30,716 nt of DNA, taken from Flavipsychrobacter sp. (GTDB lineage: Bacteria > Bacteroidota > Bacteroidia > Chitinophagales > Chitinophagaceae). The notes beneath the pieces are model-generated. The model saw only the letters and a list, made by a program, of their open reading frames with translations, was not told the origin of the DNA and made no database searches. Below are positions 1-8,161 of this stretch, in pieces. The number at the start of each line of letters is the position of its first letter. Within the stretch, counting starts at the first letter, position 1. The stretch covers positions 1 through 30,716 of the forward strand of contig JAJNBR010000002.1 of assembly GCA_021156265.1 (NCBI GenBank). The letters are read 5' to 3'. Position numbers and translations under genes: made by a program.

Positions 1-2
1 AC

Positions 3-512
3 ATGCGACTCTTCCTAATGCATAACTCCCGTTTAATATTGATTGCAATACTGACCCTGGCCGCTGCCGGCTGCTGCAAAAAAAAGCTTTATTGCGGTCC
101 GGACAGTCTTAAGATTATCATTTCCGGTTATCCGCGCCTTGATATCCGAAATATTATTATCAAGAAATACAAGATTGGTGATCACAAAAAAGCACTTGAT
201 TCAGCAACATTTGTATATAGCGGTTCAGCTCCTATGGTGCTGAATAAAAAAGACACACTAAATTTCGCCGACTACAAGTCAACATCTGCAACAATCACGG
301 GAATCTATCCCGGCAACGACTGGAGTGTTTATCTGCCCGGTACACCTACCCGCGAAAACTATCGCGTTACTTCAATTTTCGATGCCGAGCATCGCTTTGA
401 AATGATCAGGTGTGGAGACCACGATACAAAATGCCTCAATCCCATAGGTCATTTTGTGGTCAACGACACATGGAAGCAAGGCGAGACCTTGTGGATCGAA
501 AAAAAGAAATAA
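3..512 (+). CDS. Putative lipoprotein of unknown function
   Basis: The protein begins with a hydrophobic signal peptide ending in a lipobox (LAAAGC), so it should be lipidated at Cys24 and membrane-anchored. The following residues (CKKK) are basic and contain a second Cys. The mature part of about 145 residues has a mixed beta-like pattern and no motif I recognise. The annotated start ATG at 3 sits at the window edge, and a second in-frame ATG at 18 gives an equally good signal peptide with Cys19; the true start could also lie upstream of the window. A terminator-like hairpin follows at 663-697. Function unknown. Confidence 0.7.
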   Translation: MRLFLMHNSRLILIAILTLAAAGCCKKKLYCGPDSLKIIISGYPRLDIRNIIIKKYKIGDHKKALDSATFVYSGSAPMVLNKKDTLNFADYKSTSATITGIYPGNDWSVYLPGTPTRENYRVTSIFDAEHRFEMIRCGDHDTKCLNPIGHFVVNDTWKQGETLWIEKKK

Positions 513-662
513 GCTCCCTTTGTTAATCGCTCGTTAACTGCATGCAAAACTGTAGTTAAGCAGTAGTAATTATTTTGATACAGGCCATAAGCTAAGCATT
601 TTTGTGCTGCTGCAAAGGAAATTGCAGCATCCAACATTGTGTTCTTTTTCATGCATAATAGG

Positions 663-697
663 AGGCTCCTTTGGCGGGGGGCCTTCTTCTTTTTTTA
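663..697 (+). terminator. Rho-independent terminator after the first lipoprotein gene
   Basis: A 7-bp stem (663-669 with 678-684, one G-U pair) is followed by a pyrimidine/T-rich run ending in seven T. It lies about 150 nt downstream of the lipoprotein stop. The intervening 513-660 carries no convincing gene, but it holds an 8-bp hairpin at 608-629. Confidence 0.55.
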
Positions 698-711
698 TGC
701 CTCCGGGCAAT

Positions 712-742
712 AAAAAAAGAGGTGAAAATCACCTCTTTTTTA
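712..742. terminator. Bidirectional terminator
   Basis: Stem GAGGTGA/TCACCTC (719-725 with 729-735) has an AAA loop and is flanked by an A-run on the left and a T-run on the right, so it can end transcription in both directions. It sits just beyond the stop codon of the minus-strand gene ending at 770. Confidence 0.75.
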
Positions 743-769
743 TAACGCATCCGAAAATTAACTGATTAA

Positions 770-1579
770 TTAGCGGCGACGTGCTACGTTGTTTAACGTG
801 TTATAGTTTACCCTGCTTGCAGAGGTACCAACTTGACCTTCCTGCATTTTCTTAAATGTCTTTTTGTCGACATCCAGGTACAGCGTTTTCACCGGATAAG
901 CAGAACCTTCCTGAGCTACAGGGATATCATCGATATTTTCCTCGCTCAGCAGAACAGTTTCTTCACCATCCACGTCATCGCATTTTTTACACCATGAGCA
1001 ATCTTCATTTTGGTGCCTAGCTACCAGGCGTACTTTCATTTTACCTTTACCTGAATAGTCAGTAACTACTGTTTCACGCTCAACCACACTTACGCGCTCA
1101 GGGTTAGCATAGTTGAAAGAGTTACCACACGCTGTCAGGAAGTACAGGTCAGTACCATTGTTTTTCGCATCAACAACCCATGTAGGAATGCTGGTTTGGT
1201 TTGGCAGCATCAGGATAGAATAGTGGTAGTTGTTATTACCATCACCCATCATACCTATCGCACCATAAGGCAGACTTGACGACTGCACGTCTTCGCGGGT
1301 AAAATCCGGGTCATTCACACCACTATAACCAAGAGATGTAAACAGCTCATTCAACTCGCCGCTATACATAGCATTACCCGCCAGGGCTTTCAATTGATCG
1401 TATACCTCGCCGGCATCACGCAAGTGGCGCAGAGCAGGGAACTGTGGATCACGGCCTAATACCGTAACCGTTTTTGGTGTCTTATCTGTAGGCACAACGA
1501 ATATTTCGTGTGAACTGTTCTGCGCAGTTGCCGCAAGGCTAGTAATTCCGATCGTTAAGATTAAAGCAAACTTTTTCAT
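770..1579 (-). CDS. Hypothetical secreted protein with a CxxCxxC cluster
   Basis: A Sec signal peptide of about 19 residues (MKKFALIL...TAQ) predicts export to the periplasm or outside. The 250-residue mature protein matches no family I recognise. It has an acidic segment near residues 190-210 with the motif CSWCKKC followed by DDVDGE, which could bind a metal or form disulfides; this is inference. The C-terminus ends in three Arg and shows no T9SS-type sorting domain. It is transcribed divergently from the barrel-protein gene at 1778, with a 198-nt spacer, and followed by the terminator at 712-742. Confidence 0.75.
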   Translation of the reverse strand: MKKFALILTIGITSLAATAQNSSHEIFVVPTDKTPKTVTVLGRDPQFPALRHLRDAGEVYDQLKALAGNAMYSGELNELFTSLGYSGVNDPDFTREDVQSSSLPYGAIGMMGDGNNNYHYSILMLPNQTSIPTWVVDAKNNGTDLYFLTACGNSFNYANPERVSVVERETVVTDYSGKGKMKVRLVARHQNEDCSWCKKCDDVDGEETVLLSEENIDDIPVAQEGSAYPVKTLYLDVDKKTFKKMQEGQVGTSASRVNYNTLNNVARRR

Positions 1580-1765
1580 AATTCTTCGTTTTTAGCGTTA
1601 TCACATACTTTGGCAGATAGCTTAACAAACCCATGCCAACGCCCTCTGACCTAACTGATCGGTAGTCAGCGTCCCTATTGGCTTTGAAAAAATGTAACGG
1701 ATGGATTTTCAATGTTTTTACCCTTATTTCTCTCAAAAACCCGGGTCTCCAAAATTCAAAGAGCG

Positions 1766-1773
1766 TATTTTCG
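1766..1773 (+). promoter_or_regulatory. Possible -7 box (TATTTTCG) next to the start codon
   Basis: It matches the Bacteroidota TAnnTTTG box with one mismatch and lies 4 nt before the ATG at 1778. No clear -33 TTG was found. If it is used, the transcript would be leaderless or nearly so. Confidence 0.3.
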
Positions 1774-1777
1774 TAAA

Positions 1778-2473
1778 ATGAAGAGTTTTTGTATTGCATT
1801 AACATATCTGCTTTTCCTTTTTGCAAATAACCTTAACGCCCAAGTATCATTAGGGTTGGGGCCCCAAATTGACTTTCCCCTGATGTACAACCACGCAGTT
1901 GGTAGTTATAACCACTCTTTGGGTGCTTTCGGTGCCCGTTTGAACCTCAGGTATATTCCACAAAACTCAACTTTTTACCCTTCCTTCTTTATAAACACCA
2001 CCACTATACGGCTCCCGCTGGTTAAGCTGACCGATGTGGTAGTCAATATGCGGTTTGCGCAGATCAACGCAGGTGTCGGCGTAAATGTGTGCAAACAGCT
2101 CAACAATGCTCAGCTACATTATGGCATGAGTGTGGGGGTTAGCTACCTGAATGGCCGAGCCATTGAATTAAGCGGCAAAACGGAGAATCGGGTACCCGAC
2201 GCGCCACCACCATATATTAATGCCTTAATGCCGGCCATTAACTTAACTGCTGAGTATACTGTTCCCATCTCGCGTGAAAAACCTCTTTTCGTCGGACTGG
2301 GGGCCAACCTGCAGTACATATACTTTCTGGATAACGGACGGAAATACAACGCTACAATAATAGACGACCAACTGGGCGCGATACCCCTGCAAACCAACTT
2401 GCAGGGCCAGATGCTAAACCCAGGAATCTACCTGGTGGTATATTATACCTTCAAAAGCGCAAATAAATATTAA
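1778..2473 (+). CDS. Outer-membrane beta-barrel protein (porin-like)
   Basis: A signal peptide (MKSFCIAL...LNAQ) is followed by about 210 residues of alternating polar and hydrophobic strands typical of small Bacteroidota outer-membrane barrels (the OmpA-barrel/PorT-like superfamily in broad terms). It starts with the usual VSLGLGPQ strand and ends with a strand rich in aromatic residues (LVVYYTFK). The open frame extends upstream to 1712, but the ATG at 1778 places the signal peptide at the N-terminus and is preferred. No ligand or partner can be read from the sequence. Confidence 0.7.
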   Translation: MKSFCIALTYLLFLFANNLNAQVSLGLGPQIDFPLMYNHAVGSYNHSLGAFGARLNLRYIPQNSTFYPSFFINTTTIRLPLVKLTDVVVNMRFAQINAGVGVNVCKQLNNAQLHYGMSVGVSYLNGRAIELSGKTENRVPDAPPPYINALMPAINLTAEYTVPISREKPLFVGLGANLQYIYFLDNGRKYNATIIDDQLGAIPLQTNLQGQMLNPGIYLVVYYTFKSANKY

Positions 2474-2527
2474 TAAATTTTAATTTCACTCTGGTTGGAT
2501 ACAATAGTAAAACGGCTTTTTTTTACT

Positions 2528-2535
2528 TATCTTTA
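2528..2535 (+). promoter_or_regulatory. Possible -7 box (TATCTTTA) next to the start codon
   Basis: It is one base off TAnnTTTG and lies 4 nt before the ATG at 2540, which suggests a very short leader. No well-spaced -33 TTG is visible. Confidence 0.35.
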
Positions 2536-2539
2536 GAAT

Positions 2540-2830
2540 ATGGGACCTAGAAAAAACTCATCATTTTTCAACTTACTTGATTCCTTTATGAAGTCCATCA
2601 ACCGCATGGGCGAAAATTCATCGTGGATCACGGCGTTTCTTTTTGTTGCAGGTGGGTTACTGTCTTTTTATGTTGGTTATAGCGATAACTATATGCCGAG
2701 TTTGATTGGTGGTCCGGTAACTATTCTGATCGGTCTCATTATTTTCTACAAAGCGTGGCAAATAAGCCAAAAGTCTCGTCGCAACCGTAAGCACAAACGA
2801 GTACAGAAACGCTCGGTGCCAACTCCATAA
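2540..2830 (+). CDS. Small two-helix membrane protein
   Basis: This 96-residue protein has no signal peptide. Two predicted membrane helices lie at about residues 29-48 and 54-74, joined by a short polar loop, and a strongly basic C-terminal tail follows (KSRRNRKHKR). By the positive-inside rule both ends should face the cytoplasm. The family is not recognised. It lies between the barrel gene and the TPR lipoprotein, all on the plus strand, with gaps of about 65-70 nt that may each hold a promoter. Confidence 0.65.
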   Translation: MGPRKNSSFFNLLDSFMKSINRMGENSSWITAFLFVAGGLLSFYVGYSDNYMPSLIGGPVTILIGLIIFYKAWQISQKSRRNRKHKRVQKRSVPTP

Positions 2831-2885
2831 CACTTATCAACAAACAGTTACAAATTGGGTAGGGCTTTTTGTGCCAACATTCTTT

Positions 2886-2893
2886 TATGTTTG
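2886..2893 (+). promoter_or_regulatory. Promoter -7 box (TATGTTTG) for the TPR lipoprotein gene
   Basis: It matches TAnnTTTG exactly and lies 5 nt before the ATG at 2899. It overlaps the upstream in-frame ATG at 2887, which supports 2899 as the real start. The nearest upstream TTG elements (2869-2871, 2855-2857) are not ideally spaced. Confidence 0.45.
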
Positions 2894-2898
2894 CAGCT

Positions 2899-3912
2899 AT
2901 GAAATGCCTGATTTTCAAATGCTGTGTACTGGCCGCGTCTACGCTACTGTTTGTTGCGTGTGGCGATAACAAGAGCACTTCTGTTAACGATAACCCCGTT
3001 TTTAAGCAACCTGGCTTGAAAGAAGTTACCGAAAAAATACAAGGAGACCCTGACAATGCCGCCCTGTATTTTGAGCGCGGCCAAATGCTCGACTATATCG
3101 AAGAAGATTCCTTAGCCCTCACCGATTTTCAAAAAGCAATATCCCTGGATTCTTCAAAAGCCGAATATTTCAGCGCTGTTGGCGATATGTTGTTCGAGCA
3201 CAAAGACATTAGTGGTTCTCTAAAATGGATCGAACAGGCATTGAAAATAAATCCACGCGATCCTGCCTCACACCTGAAAATGGCTAAGCTCTTCATTTAC
3301 ACAAAGGATTATAAGTCTGCATTCAGCGAAATAAATACAGTGTTGAAACAAGATGTGTACAATGCTGAAGGATATTTTTTAAAGGGAATGGCCTACAAGG
3401 ATATGAAAGACACCGCTAACGCCCGGTCGAGCTTTATGACGGCTGTACAAGTAGCACCTGACTATAAAGACGCTATCCTACAAGTTGGTCTGCTATACAG
3501 CGCCAGGAAGGATTCGCTGGCCCTGAGATATTTTGACAATGCTTATCGAATTGATACTACCGATCTTTTCCCCATATACGCACGCGGCGTATTTTACCAG
3601 GACAATAAGCAATACGAGCAGGCCAAGGCAGAATACAAGAAAGTAATATTTAGGGACAACCAATATGCAGACGCTTATTACAACATGGGTTATGTGTTCA
3701 TGCAACAAGATTCTGTTGATAAGGCGTGGCGACAATACGACCTGCTGACAAAAATTGACCCAACTGATGCAGAAGCATATTATAACCGGGGGCTTTGCAA
3801 CGAACTTATGGGTAAAAAGCAAGAAGCTATCTCTGACTATCGCCAGGCGCTTACATTTTATAAGAAATATCCCGAAGCACAGGCTGGACTTAAGCGATTG
3901 CAGGGTAACTGA
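2899..3912 (+). CDS. TPR-repeat lipoprotein
   Basis: A signal peptide with lipobox (LLFVAC) predicts lipidation at Cys21 and anchoring in the envelope. The rest consists of about eight tandem tetratricopeptide repeats of 34 residues. Recognisable starts include ALYFERGQ, EYFSAVGD, SHLKMAKL, GYFLKGMA, IYARGVFY, AYYNMGYV and AYYNRGLC, with the Gly/Ala and Pro positions of the family. TPR superhelices bind peptides or partner proteins, and such lipoproteins often scaffold envelope complexes; the partner is unknown. In-frame ATGs at 2869 and 2887 were rejected because of signal-peptide position and promoter overlap. Confidence 0.85.
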   Translation: MKCLIFKCCVLAASTLLFVACGDNKSTSVNDNPVFKQPGLKEVTEKIQGDPDNAALYFERGQMLDYIEEDSLALTDFQKAISLDSSKAEYFSAVGDMLFEHKDISGSLKWIEQALKINPRDPASHLKMAKLFIYTKDYKSAFSEINTVLKQDVYNAEGYFLKGMAYKDMKDTANARSSFMTAVQVAPDYKDAILQVGLLYSARKDSLALRYFDNAYRIDTTDLFPIYARGVFYQDNKQYEQAKAEYKKVIFRDNQYADAYYNMGYVFMQQDSVDKAWRQYDLLTKIDPTDAEAYYNRGLCNELMGKKQEAISDYRQALTFYKKYPEAQAGLKRLQGN

Positions 3913-3913
3913 T

Positions 3914-3935
3914 AAAACGCTAACTTCAGCGTTTT
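3914..3935 (+). terminator. Hairpin after the TPR gene
   Basis: Stem AAAACGCT/AGCGTTTT with a 6-nt loop lies two bases after the TPR stop. The T-run is only four long and the next gene begins at 3941, so it is a weak or partial terminator at most. Confidence 0.4.
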
Positions 3936-3940
3936 AACCT

Positions 3941-4765
3941 GTGCCGTTGTTCCGGAGTTTTTATTACATAGCCTTTATGTCGGCACTCGCTTGTGCCGGG
4001 TCGATGGGAAACGTATACGCACAGACCGGTACCGGAAGACAATCGTCCGCTATTCAGACTCTTCCGCAAAGTGCGCAGAAAGATTCCGTCACCTACATTG
4101 ATCCCCGAACGGGAAAAAAGGTTGTAACAACTCCAAAGGAAAAAAATACGCCTTTAAGAAAACCCGACACTATCATCTATATTGATAACGGCAAACCAAG
4201 AGCTGTCCAACAGCCAGCCGCAGCGGGAACAGCAAGACAAGTTGATACCGTTATAGTTCTAAAAAAAGGGAAACAAAAAACCGTGCTGCAAGATGTGGCT
4301 AAAAGAAAAGACACTATCAGGATACAGCGTGTGATCGAGAACTGCAAATGCGTAACACTTAAACTCAAGGCGCCAGATACACTGCATGTTGACGACTATG
4401 TGAACTATAGCTTTGTACTTAAAAACAATTGCAAAGATCAACTGTGGGTCAATTCATCCTCTTTTGCATTTTTTGTATTTAATCCGGACGGTACGCCCGC
4501 AAAAGTATTGCGAAAACTCCAATACGTAAAACAGTTCCGTTACCCTGAATTTGTTCAGTTAAGCCCGGGTGAAGAATACACGTTCGATTTTGCAGACGAT
4601 CCTTTCTTTCAATACGAGTTACGGCCCTATTGGAGTTATAAGTTCACCTTTGCCTACCTGAACAGTACCAAGAAATATAAGGGAGCTCCCAATAAAACGT
4701 ACCTCTGTCGCGAATTCAAGGATAAGACAATAGCCATAGCCGACAAACCGCGCCTGAGAAAATAA
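3941..4765 (+). CDS. Secreted protein with short DT-x-I repeats and a beta-rich C-terminal domain
   Basis: Translation from GTG at 3941 gives a complete signal peptide (MPLFRSFYY...VYAQ, 28 residues); the later ATG at 3977 would leave it too short. Residues 48-130 hold three or four degenerate copies of a short unit, D-[TS]-[VI]-x-[YV]-x(2-5)-GK, at 48, 76 and 102, with a partial copy at 124. The C-terminal half begins ENCKCVTLKLKAP and reads like an immunoglobulin-fold, DUF-type domain (NYSFVLKNNC; LSPGEEYTF). No catalytic motif is visible. It lies 28 nt after the TPR gene, which suggests co-expression, with a hairpin between them. Function unknown. Confidence 0.65.
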   Translation: MPLFRSFYYIAFMSALACAGSMGNVYAQTGTGRQSSAIQTLPQSAQKDSVTYIDPRTGKKVVTTPKEKNTPLRKPDTIIYIDNGKPRAVQQPAAAGTARQVDTVIVLKKGKQKTVLQDVAKRKDTIRIQRVIENCKCVTLKLKAPDTLHVDDYVNYSFVLKNNCKDQLWVNSSSFAFFVFNPDGTPAKVLRKLQYVKQFRYPEFVQLSPGEEYTFDFADDPFFQYELRPYWSYKFTFAYLNSTKKYKGAPNKTYLCREFKDKTIAIADKPRLRK

Positions 4766-4780
4766 ACAGGTTGGAATTGT

Positions 4781-4788
4781 TACCTTTG
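4781..4788 (+). promoter_or_regulatory. Promoter -7 box (TACCTTTG) for rpe
   Basis: It matches TAnnTTTG exactly, 21 nt before the rpe ATG at 4810. A correctly spaced -33 TTG is not obvious. Confidence 0.45.
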
Positions 4789-4809
4789 AGCGCAACTAAA
4801 CCAGCTAAA

Positions 4810-5463
4810 ATGCCCATAATTGCGCCGTCAATTCTATCTGCAGATTTCCTCAACCTTGGTCGCGACATCGAAATGGTGAATAACAGCGAAGCTGATTGGT
4901 TTCACCTGGATGTAATGGACGGACGCTATGTTCCCAACATTAGCTACGGCATGTCTATCATAGCCCAAATGAAGAAAAAGGCTACGAAAACATTTGACGT
5001 GCACCTGATGATCGTTGAACCCGAAAAATACTTTGAAGAGTTTAAAAAGGCTGGAACCGACATCCTGACCATACATTACGAAGCATCTACACATTTGCAT
5101 AGGAGCCTGCAGGCTATAAAAGCGCTTGGCATGAAAGCAGGTGTTGCGCTAAACCCACACACACCGGTTCAGGTGTTGGAACACATAATTCAAGAAGTAG
5201 ACCTTGTGCTCATCATGAGTGTAAATCCGGGCTTTGGCGGACAAAAATTCATACCCCAGGCACTTGATAAGGTTCGCGCACTTAAACAAATGATAAATGC
5301 TGCAGGCTCTAATACACTGATAGAAGTTGACGGAGGTGTTACCCTAGAGAATGCGCCGCAGCTTGTTGCCGCAGGTACAGATGCACTTGTAGCCGGAAAC
5401 ACAGTCTTTTCTGCCCCGGACCCCGTTGAGATGATAAAAAAACTCAAGCAGGTGGGAAAATAA
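4810..5463 (+). CDS. rpe: Ribulose-phosphate 3-epimerase
   Basis: It interconverts D-ribulose 5-phosphate and D-xylulose 5-phosphate in the cytoplasmic pentose phosphate pathway. The 217-residue length is normal for this TIM-barrel family. All hallmark motifs are present: SILSADF at 8-13, HLDVMDG at 32-38, VHLMI at 64-68, the phosphate-binding VNPGFGGQ at 138-145 and EVDGGV at 172-177. The metal and catalytic set His32, Asp34, His65 and Asp174 is intact. The open frame extends back to a TTG at 4771, but the ATG at 4810 fits the family N-terminus and follows a good -7 box. The downstream TBDR starts 28 nt later and may be co-transcribed. Confidence 0.97.
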   Translation: MPIIAPSILSADFLNLGRDIEMVNNSEADWFHLDVMDGRYVPNISYGMSIIAQMKKKATKTFDVHLMIVEPEKYFEEFKKAGTDILTIHYEASTHLHRSLQAIKALGMKAGVALNPHTPVQVLEHIIQEVDLVLIMSVNPGFGGQKFIPQALDKVRALKQMINAAGSNTLIEVDGGVTLENAPQLVAAGTDALVAGNTVFSAPDPVEMIKKLKQVGK

Positions 5464-5491
5464 ACGTAACTTATTGCCGTTTGTTTTGAAT

Positions 5492-7957
5492 ATGCTTCGT
5501 ACCCTCGCATTATTTTCCTTGATCATCCTTTCGTCGATTGCGGCCTTTGCGCAAACCGGGTACCTTGTGGGTACGGTAAAAGATGAGAAGGGGCGGCCAA
5601 TCGAAATTGCTACTATAGCCGTCGAAGGGTCTGCCATCGGAACGGTATCTAATGTGCAAGGAGAATACTCACTGAGTGTGCCCACCGTAAAGATAACCGT
5701 GGTTTACTCCCTTGTGGGATATCTAAAACAATCGTTTCCCCTTTTACTCAAAGACGGCGAGGTAAAGCGGCTGGATATTGTACTCAAAAAAGAATCAACG
5801 ACGCTTGAGGGAGTTACTGTCACTGACACGAAAGATCCGGGTGTGATCAAGCTGGACGTTCGCAAAGCTGTCCTTTTGCCGGGAGACCCTTTCAGTGGTG
5901 TCGAGGCCCTGATCAAAACTTTTGTAGGCACTAATAACGAACTTACCTCACAATACAATGTTCGCGGCGGCAACTACGACGAGAACCTTGTATACGTGAA
6001 CGATTTTGAGATATACCGCCCGTTCCTTACCCGCTCGGGGCAGCAGGAAGGCATGAGTTTTATCAATGCTGACCTGGTATCCGGAGTGAATTTCTCCGTT
6101 GGCGGATTCCAGGCGAAATATGGCGACAAAATGTCGAGCGTGCTTGATGTTGATTATAAGCGACCAAAAGAATTTGGTGGACGCGTAATGGCTAGTCTTT
6201 TAGGTGTAAGCGCTTCGCTTGAAGGCGCATCTAAGAATGAAAAGCTTACCTACCTCGTCGGCCTGCGTCAAAAAAGCAACCAATACCTGCTCAAATCGCA
6301 ACCTACAAAGGGGGTATACAACCCTTCATTCACCGACATTCAGGGGCTGATCAACTATCGCTTCAATGCAAAATGGGAATCGGAAATACTGGCCAACTAT
6401 GCCCGTAACCGTTTCCAGTTTTACCCCGAAGAAGCTACCAGCAGTTTTGGGCTTATCAACAAGGCATTGCAGCTGCGCGTGATCTATGAGGGCAGTGAGA
6501 TCGACCAGTTTGATTCCCGTTTCGCAGGATGGTCTACCACTTATCATGCAACAGACAAGTTAAAGCTCAAGCTCCTGGCGTCAGGCTTTCAGACCAATGA
6601 GCAGGAGACTTACGACATAAACGGAGAATACCTGTTAGGCGAGCTGGAAACCGACCTCGGAAAGGAAAATTTTGGGCAGGTCAAGTATTCGTTGGGCACA
6701 GGAATGATTCACACTTTTGCCCGTAACTACCTTAAAGTAAACGTTGGCAACCTTGCCCATCGTGGTAGTTACGCCGGCAGCCTTCATTTCGTTCAATGGG
6801 GATTAGACGCGAACATTACCGACATCAATGACAAGTTGCACGAATGGGAGCGCAGGGACTCCGCGCGATTCACACAACCTTACCAGGAAGATAAACTTGA
6901 GTTGACACGCGTGTATAATTCGGCCTCCACGTTCAACTATATGCGTTACGCCGGTTTCATACAGGATAATTTCCGCTTTAATGACTCTCTTGGATTGACT
7001 CTGTCACTGGGTGTGCGTTTTAATTACAGCACGCTAAACAACGAGTTTCTGATCAGTCCTCGGGGCCAGGTATCTTATAAGCCCGAATGGGAAAAAGACA
7101 TTGTTTTTAAACTAGCTGGCGGCCTATACCAACAACCACCGTTTTATCGCGAAATGCGTGATCTGGACGGAAATGTAAATAAAGACCTGAAGGCGCAAAA
7201 ATCGTTTCATACAGTAGCTGGTGCTGAATATAATTTCAAAGCAGTTAACCGTCCGTTCAAGTTTACGACCGAAGTGTATTATAAGGGGCTCTGGGACATC
7301 GTACCTTATGAGTACGATAATATACGCATCCGGTATTTCGGGCAAAACAGCGCTATAGGATATGCATATGGAGGAGAAGTAAGGCTGTATGGCGATATCG
7401 TGAAGGATGCTACGTCGTGGATCAGTCTTGGAGTTATGAAAACAGAAGAAGATGTTACCAACGACCGCATAATTAAATCCACGGAGACGGAAAATCCTGA
7501 AGATCCATCCGGGCCGCCAATCACTAACGTGGATACGATATTTCCCGGCTATATTCCCCGTCCCACCGACCAACGCTTTATGGTCGGTATGTATTTCGAA
7601 GACTACTTCCCGAAGTGGAAGAATTATAAAATGCACCTGAACCTGATGTACGCCAGCGGCCTGCCGTTTGGCCCCCCCGATAAAGCCCGGTACGGCGATA
7701 CGCTTCGTCTTCCTGATTATAAACGTGTAGACATTGGGTTTTCTGCACTGGTGTTAAATGGCGCTAAGCATCCTAACCAAAAAGCACTAAGGTCATTTGA
7801 AAATATCTGGATCAGCGCGGAAGTCTTCAACCTGCTTGGCATTCAGAATACCCTTTCTTACTCGTGGATACAGGATATGACCACTAATCAGACCTACGCA
7901 GTTCCCAACCGGCTTACTTCGCGTCTGATCAATGTAAAACTGGTCGTTGATTTTTAA
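5492..7957 (+). CDS. TonB-dependent receptor with carboxypeptidase-regulatory-like N-terminal domain
   Basis: This outer-membrane active transporter is energised by TonB. A signal peptide ends AAFAQ (residue 21). A carboxypeptidase-D regulatory-like beta sandwich spans about 24-110 (GTVKDEKGRPIE), a plug domain about 120-235 (YNVRGGNYDE; VSGVNFSVGGFQAKYGD), and the 22-strand barrel runs to the last residue, an aromatic Phe as usual for barrel insertion. The 821-residue length is modest for this type. The ATG at 5492 was chosen over the TTG at 5474 because the signal peptide starts there. No SusD or DUF4249 partner is adjacent, so the substrate cannot be inferred. Confidence 0.9.
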   Translation: MLRTLALFSLIILSSIAAFAQTGYLVGTVKDEKGRPIEIATIAVEGSAIGTVSNVQGEYSLSVPTVKITVVYSLVGYLKQSFPLLLKDGEVKRLDIVLKKESTTLEGVTVTDTKDPGVIKLDVRKAVLLPGDPFSGVEALIKTFVGTNNELTSQYNVRGGNYDENLVYVNDFEIYRPFLTRSGQQEGMSFINADLVSGVNFSVGGFQAKYGDKMSSVLDVDYKRPKEFGGRVMASLLGVSASLEGASKNEKLTYLVGLRQKSNQYLLKSQPTKGVYNPSFTDIQGLINYRFNAKWESEILANYARNRFQFYPEEATSSFGLINKALQLRVIYEGSEIDQFDSRFAGWSTTYHATDKLKLKLLASGFQTNEQETYDINGEYLLGELETDLGKENFGQVKYSLGTGMIHTFARNYLKVNVGNLAHRGSYAGSLHFVQWGLDANITDINDKLHEWERRDSARFTQPYQEDKLELTRVYNSASTFNYMRYAGFIQDNFRFNDSLGLTLSLGVRFNYSTLNNEFLISPRGQVSYKPEWEKDIVFKLAGGLYQQPPFYREMRDLDGNVNKDLKAQKSFHTVAGAEYNFKAVNRPFKFTTEVYYKGLWDIVPYEYDNIRIRYFGQNSAIGYAYGGEVRLYGDIVKDATSWISLGVMKTEEDVTNDRIIKSTETENPEDPSGPPITNVDTIFPGYIPRPTDQRFMVGMYFEDYFPKWKNYKMHLNLMYASGLPFGPPDKARYGDTLRLPDYKRVDIGFSALVLNGAKHPNQKALRSFENIWISAEVFNLLGIQNTLSYSWIQDMTTNQTYAVPNRLTSRLINVKLVVDF

Positions 7958-7989
7958 ACATCTTAAATAATAAGCGCATTCTTAAGAAA

Positions 7990-8011
7990 AATACCGTGTT
8001 TTCACGGTATT
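7990..8011 (-). terminator. Hairpin between convergent genes
   Basis: Stem AATACCGTG/CACGGTATT (9 bp, TTTT loop) lies downstream of the TBDR stop. The T-run is on the minus strand (five T), so it may serve as a second terminator for the metallopeptidase transcript. Confidence 0.4.
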
Positions 8012-8109
8012 GGTTAATCATTGTTGTCCCTAGCTTCGTCAATAGAAACGCAATTTCAGAGGTTATTACCTATTTCGCCCTGGTAGAGTTTTTACTTTAT
8101 CTCCCTTAG

Positions 8110-8148
8110 AAAAAAGGGCTGCTTATATAAGCAGCCCTTCTATTTTTT
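8110..8148. terminator. Bidirectional terminator between the TBDR and metallopeptidase genes
   Basis: A perfect 13-bp self-complementary stem (8114-8126 with 8127-8139) is flanked by an A-run on the left and a T-rich run on the right. It separates the plus-strand TBDR from the minus-strand metallopeptidase. Confidence 0.85.
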
Positions 8149-8161
8149 TACCGACCTATTG

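Noticed and set aside
449..652. Minus-strand 67-codon ORF over the lipoprotein 3' end
   Set aside because: It overlaps the 3' end of the lipoprotein gene and crosses the 608-629 hairpin; composition is not protein-like.
7124..7636. Minus-strand 170-codon ORF inside the TBDR gene
   Set aside because: Antisense shadow of a clear barrel-coding region.
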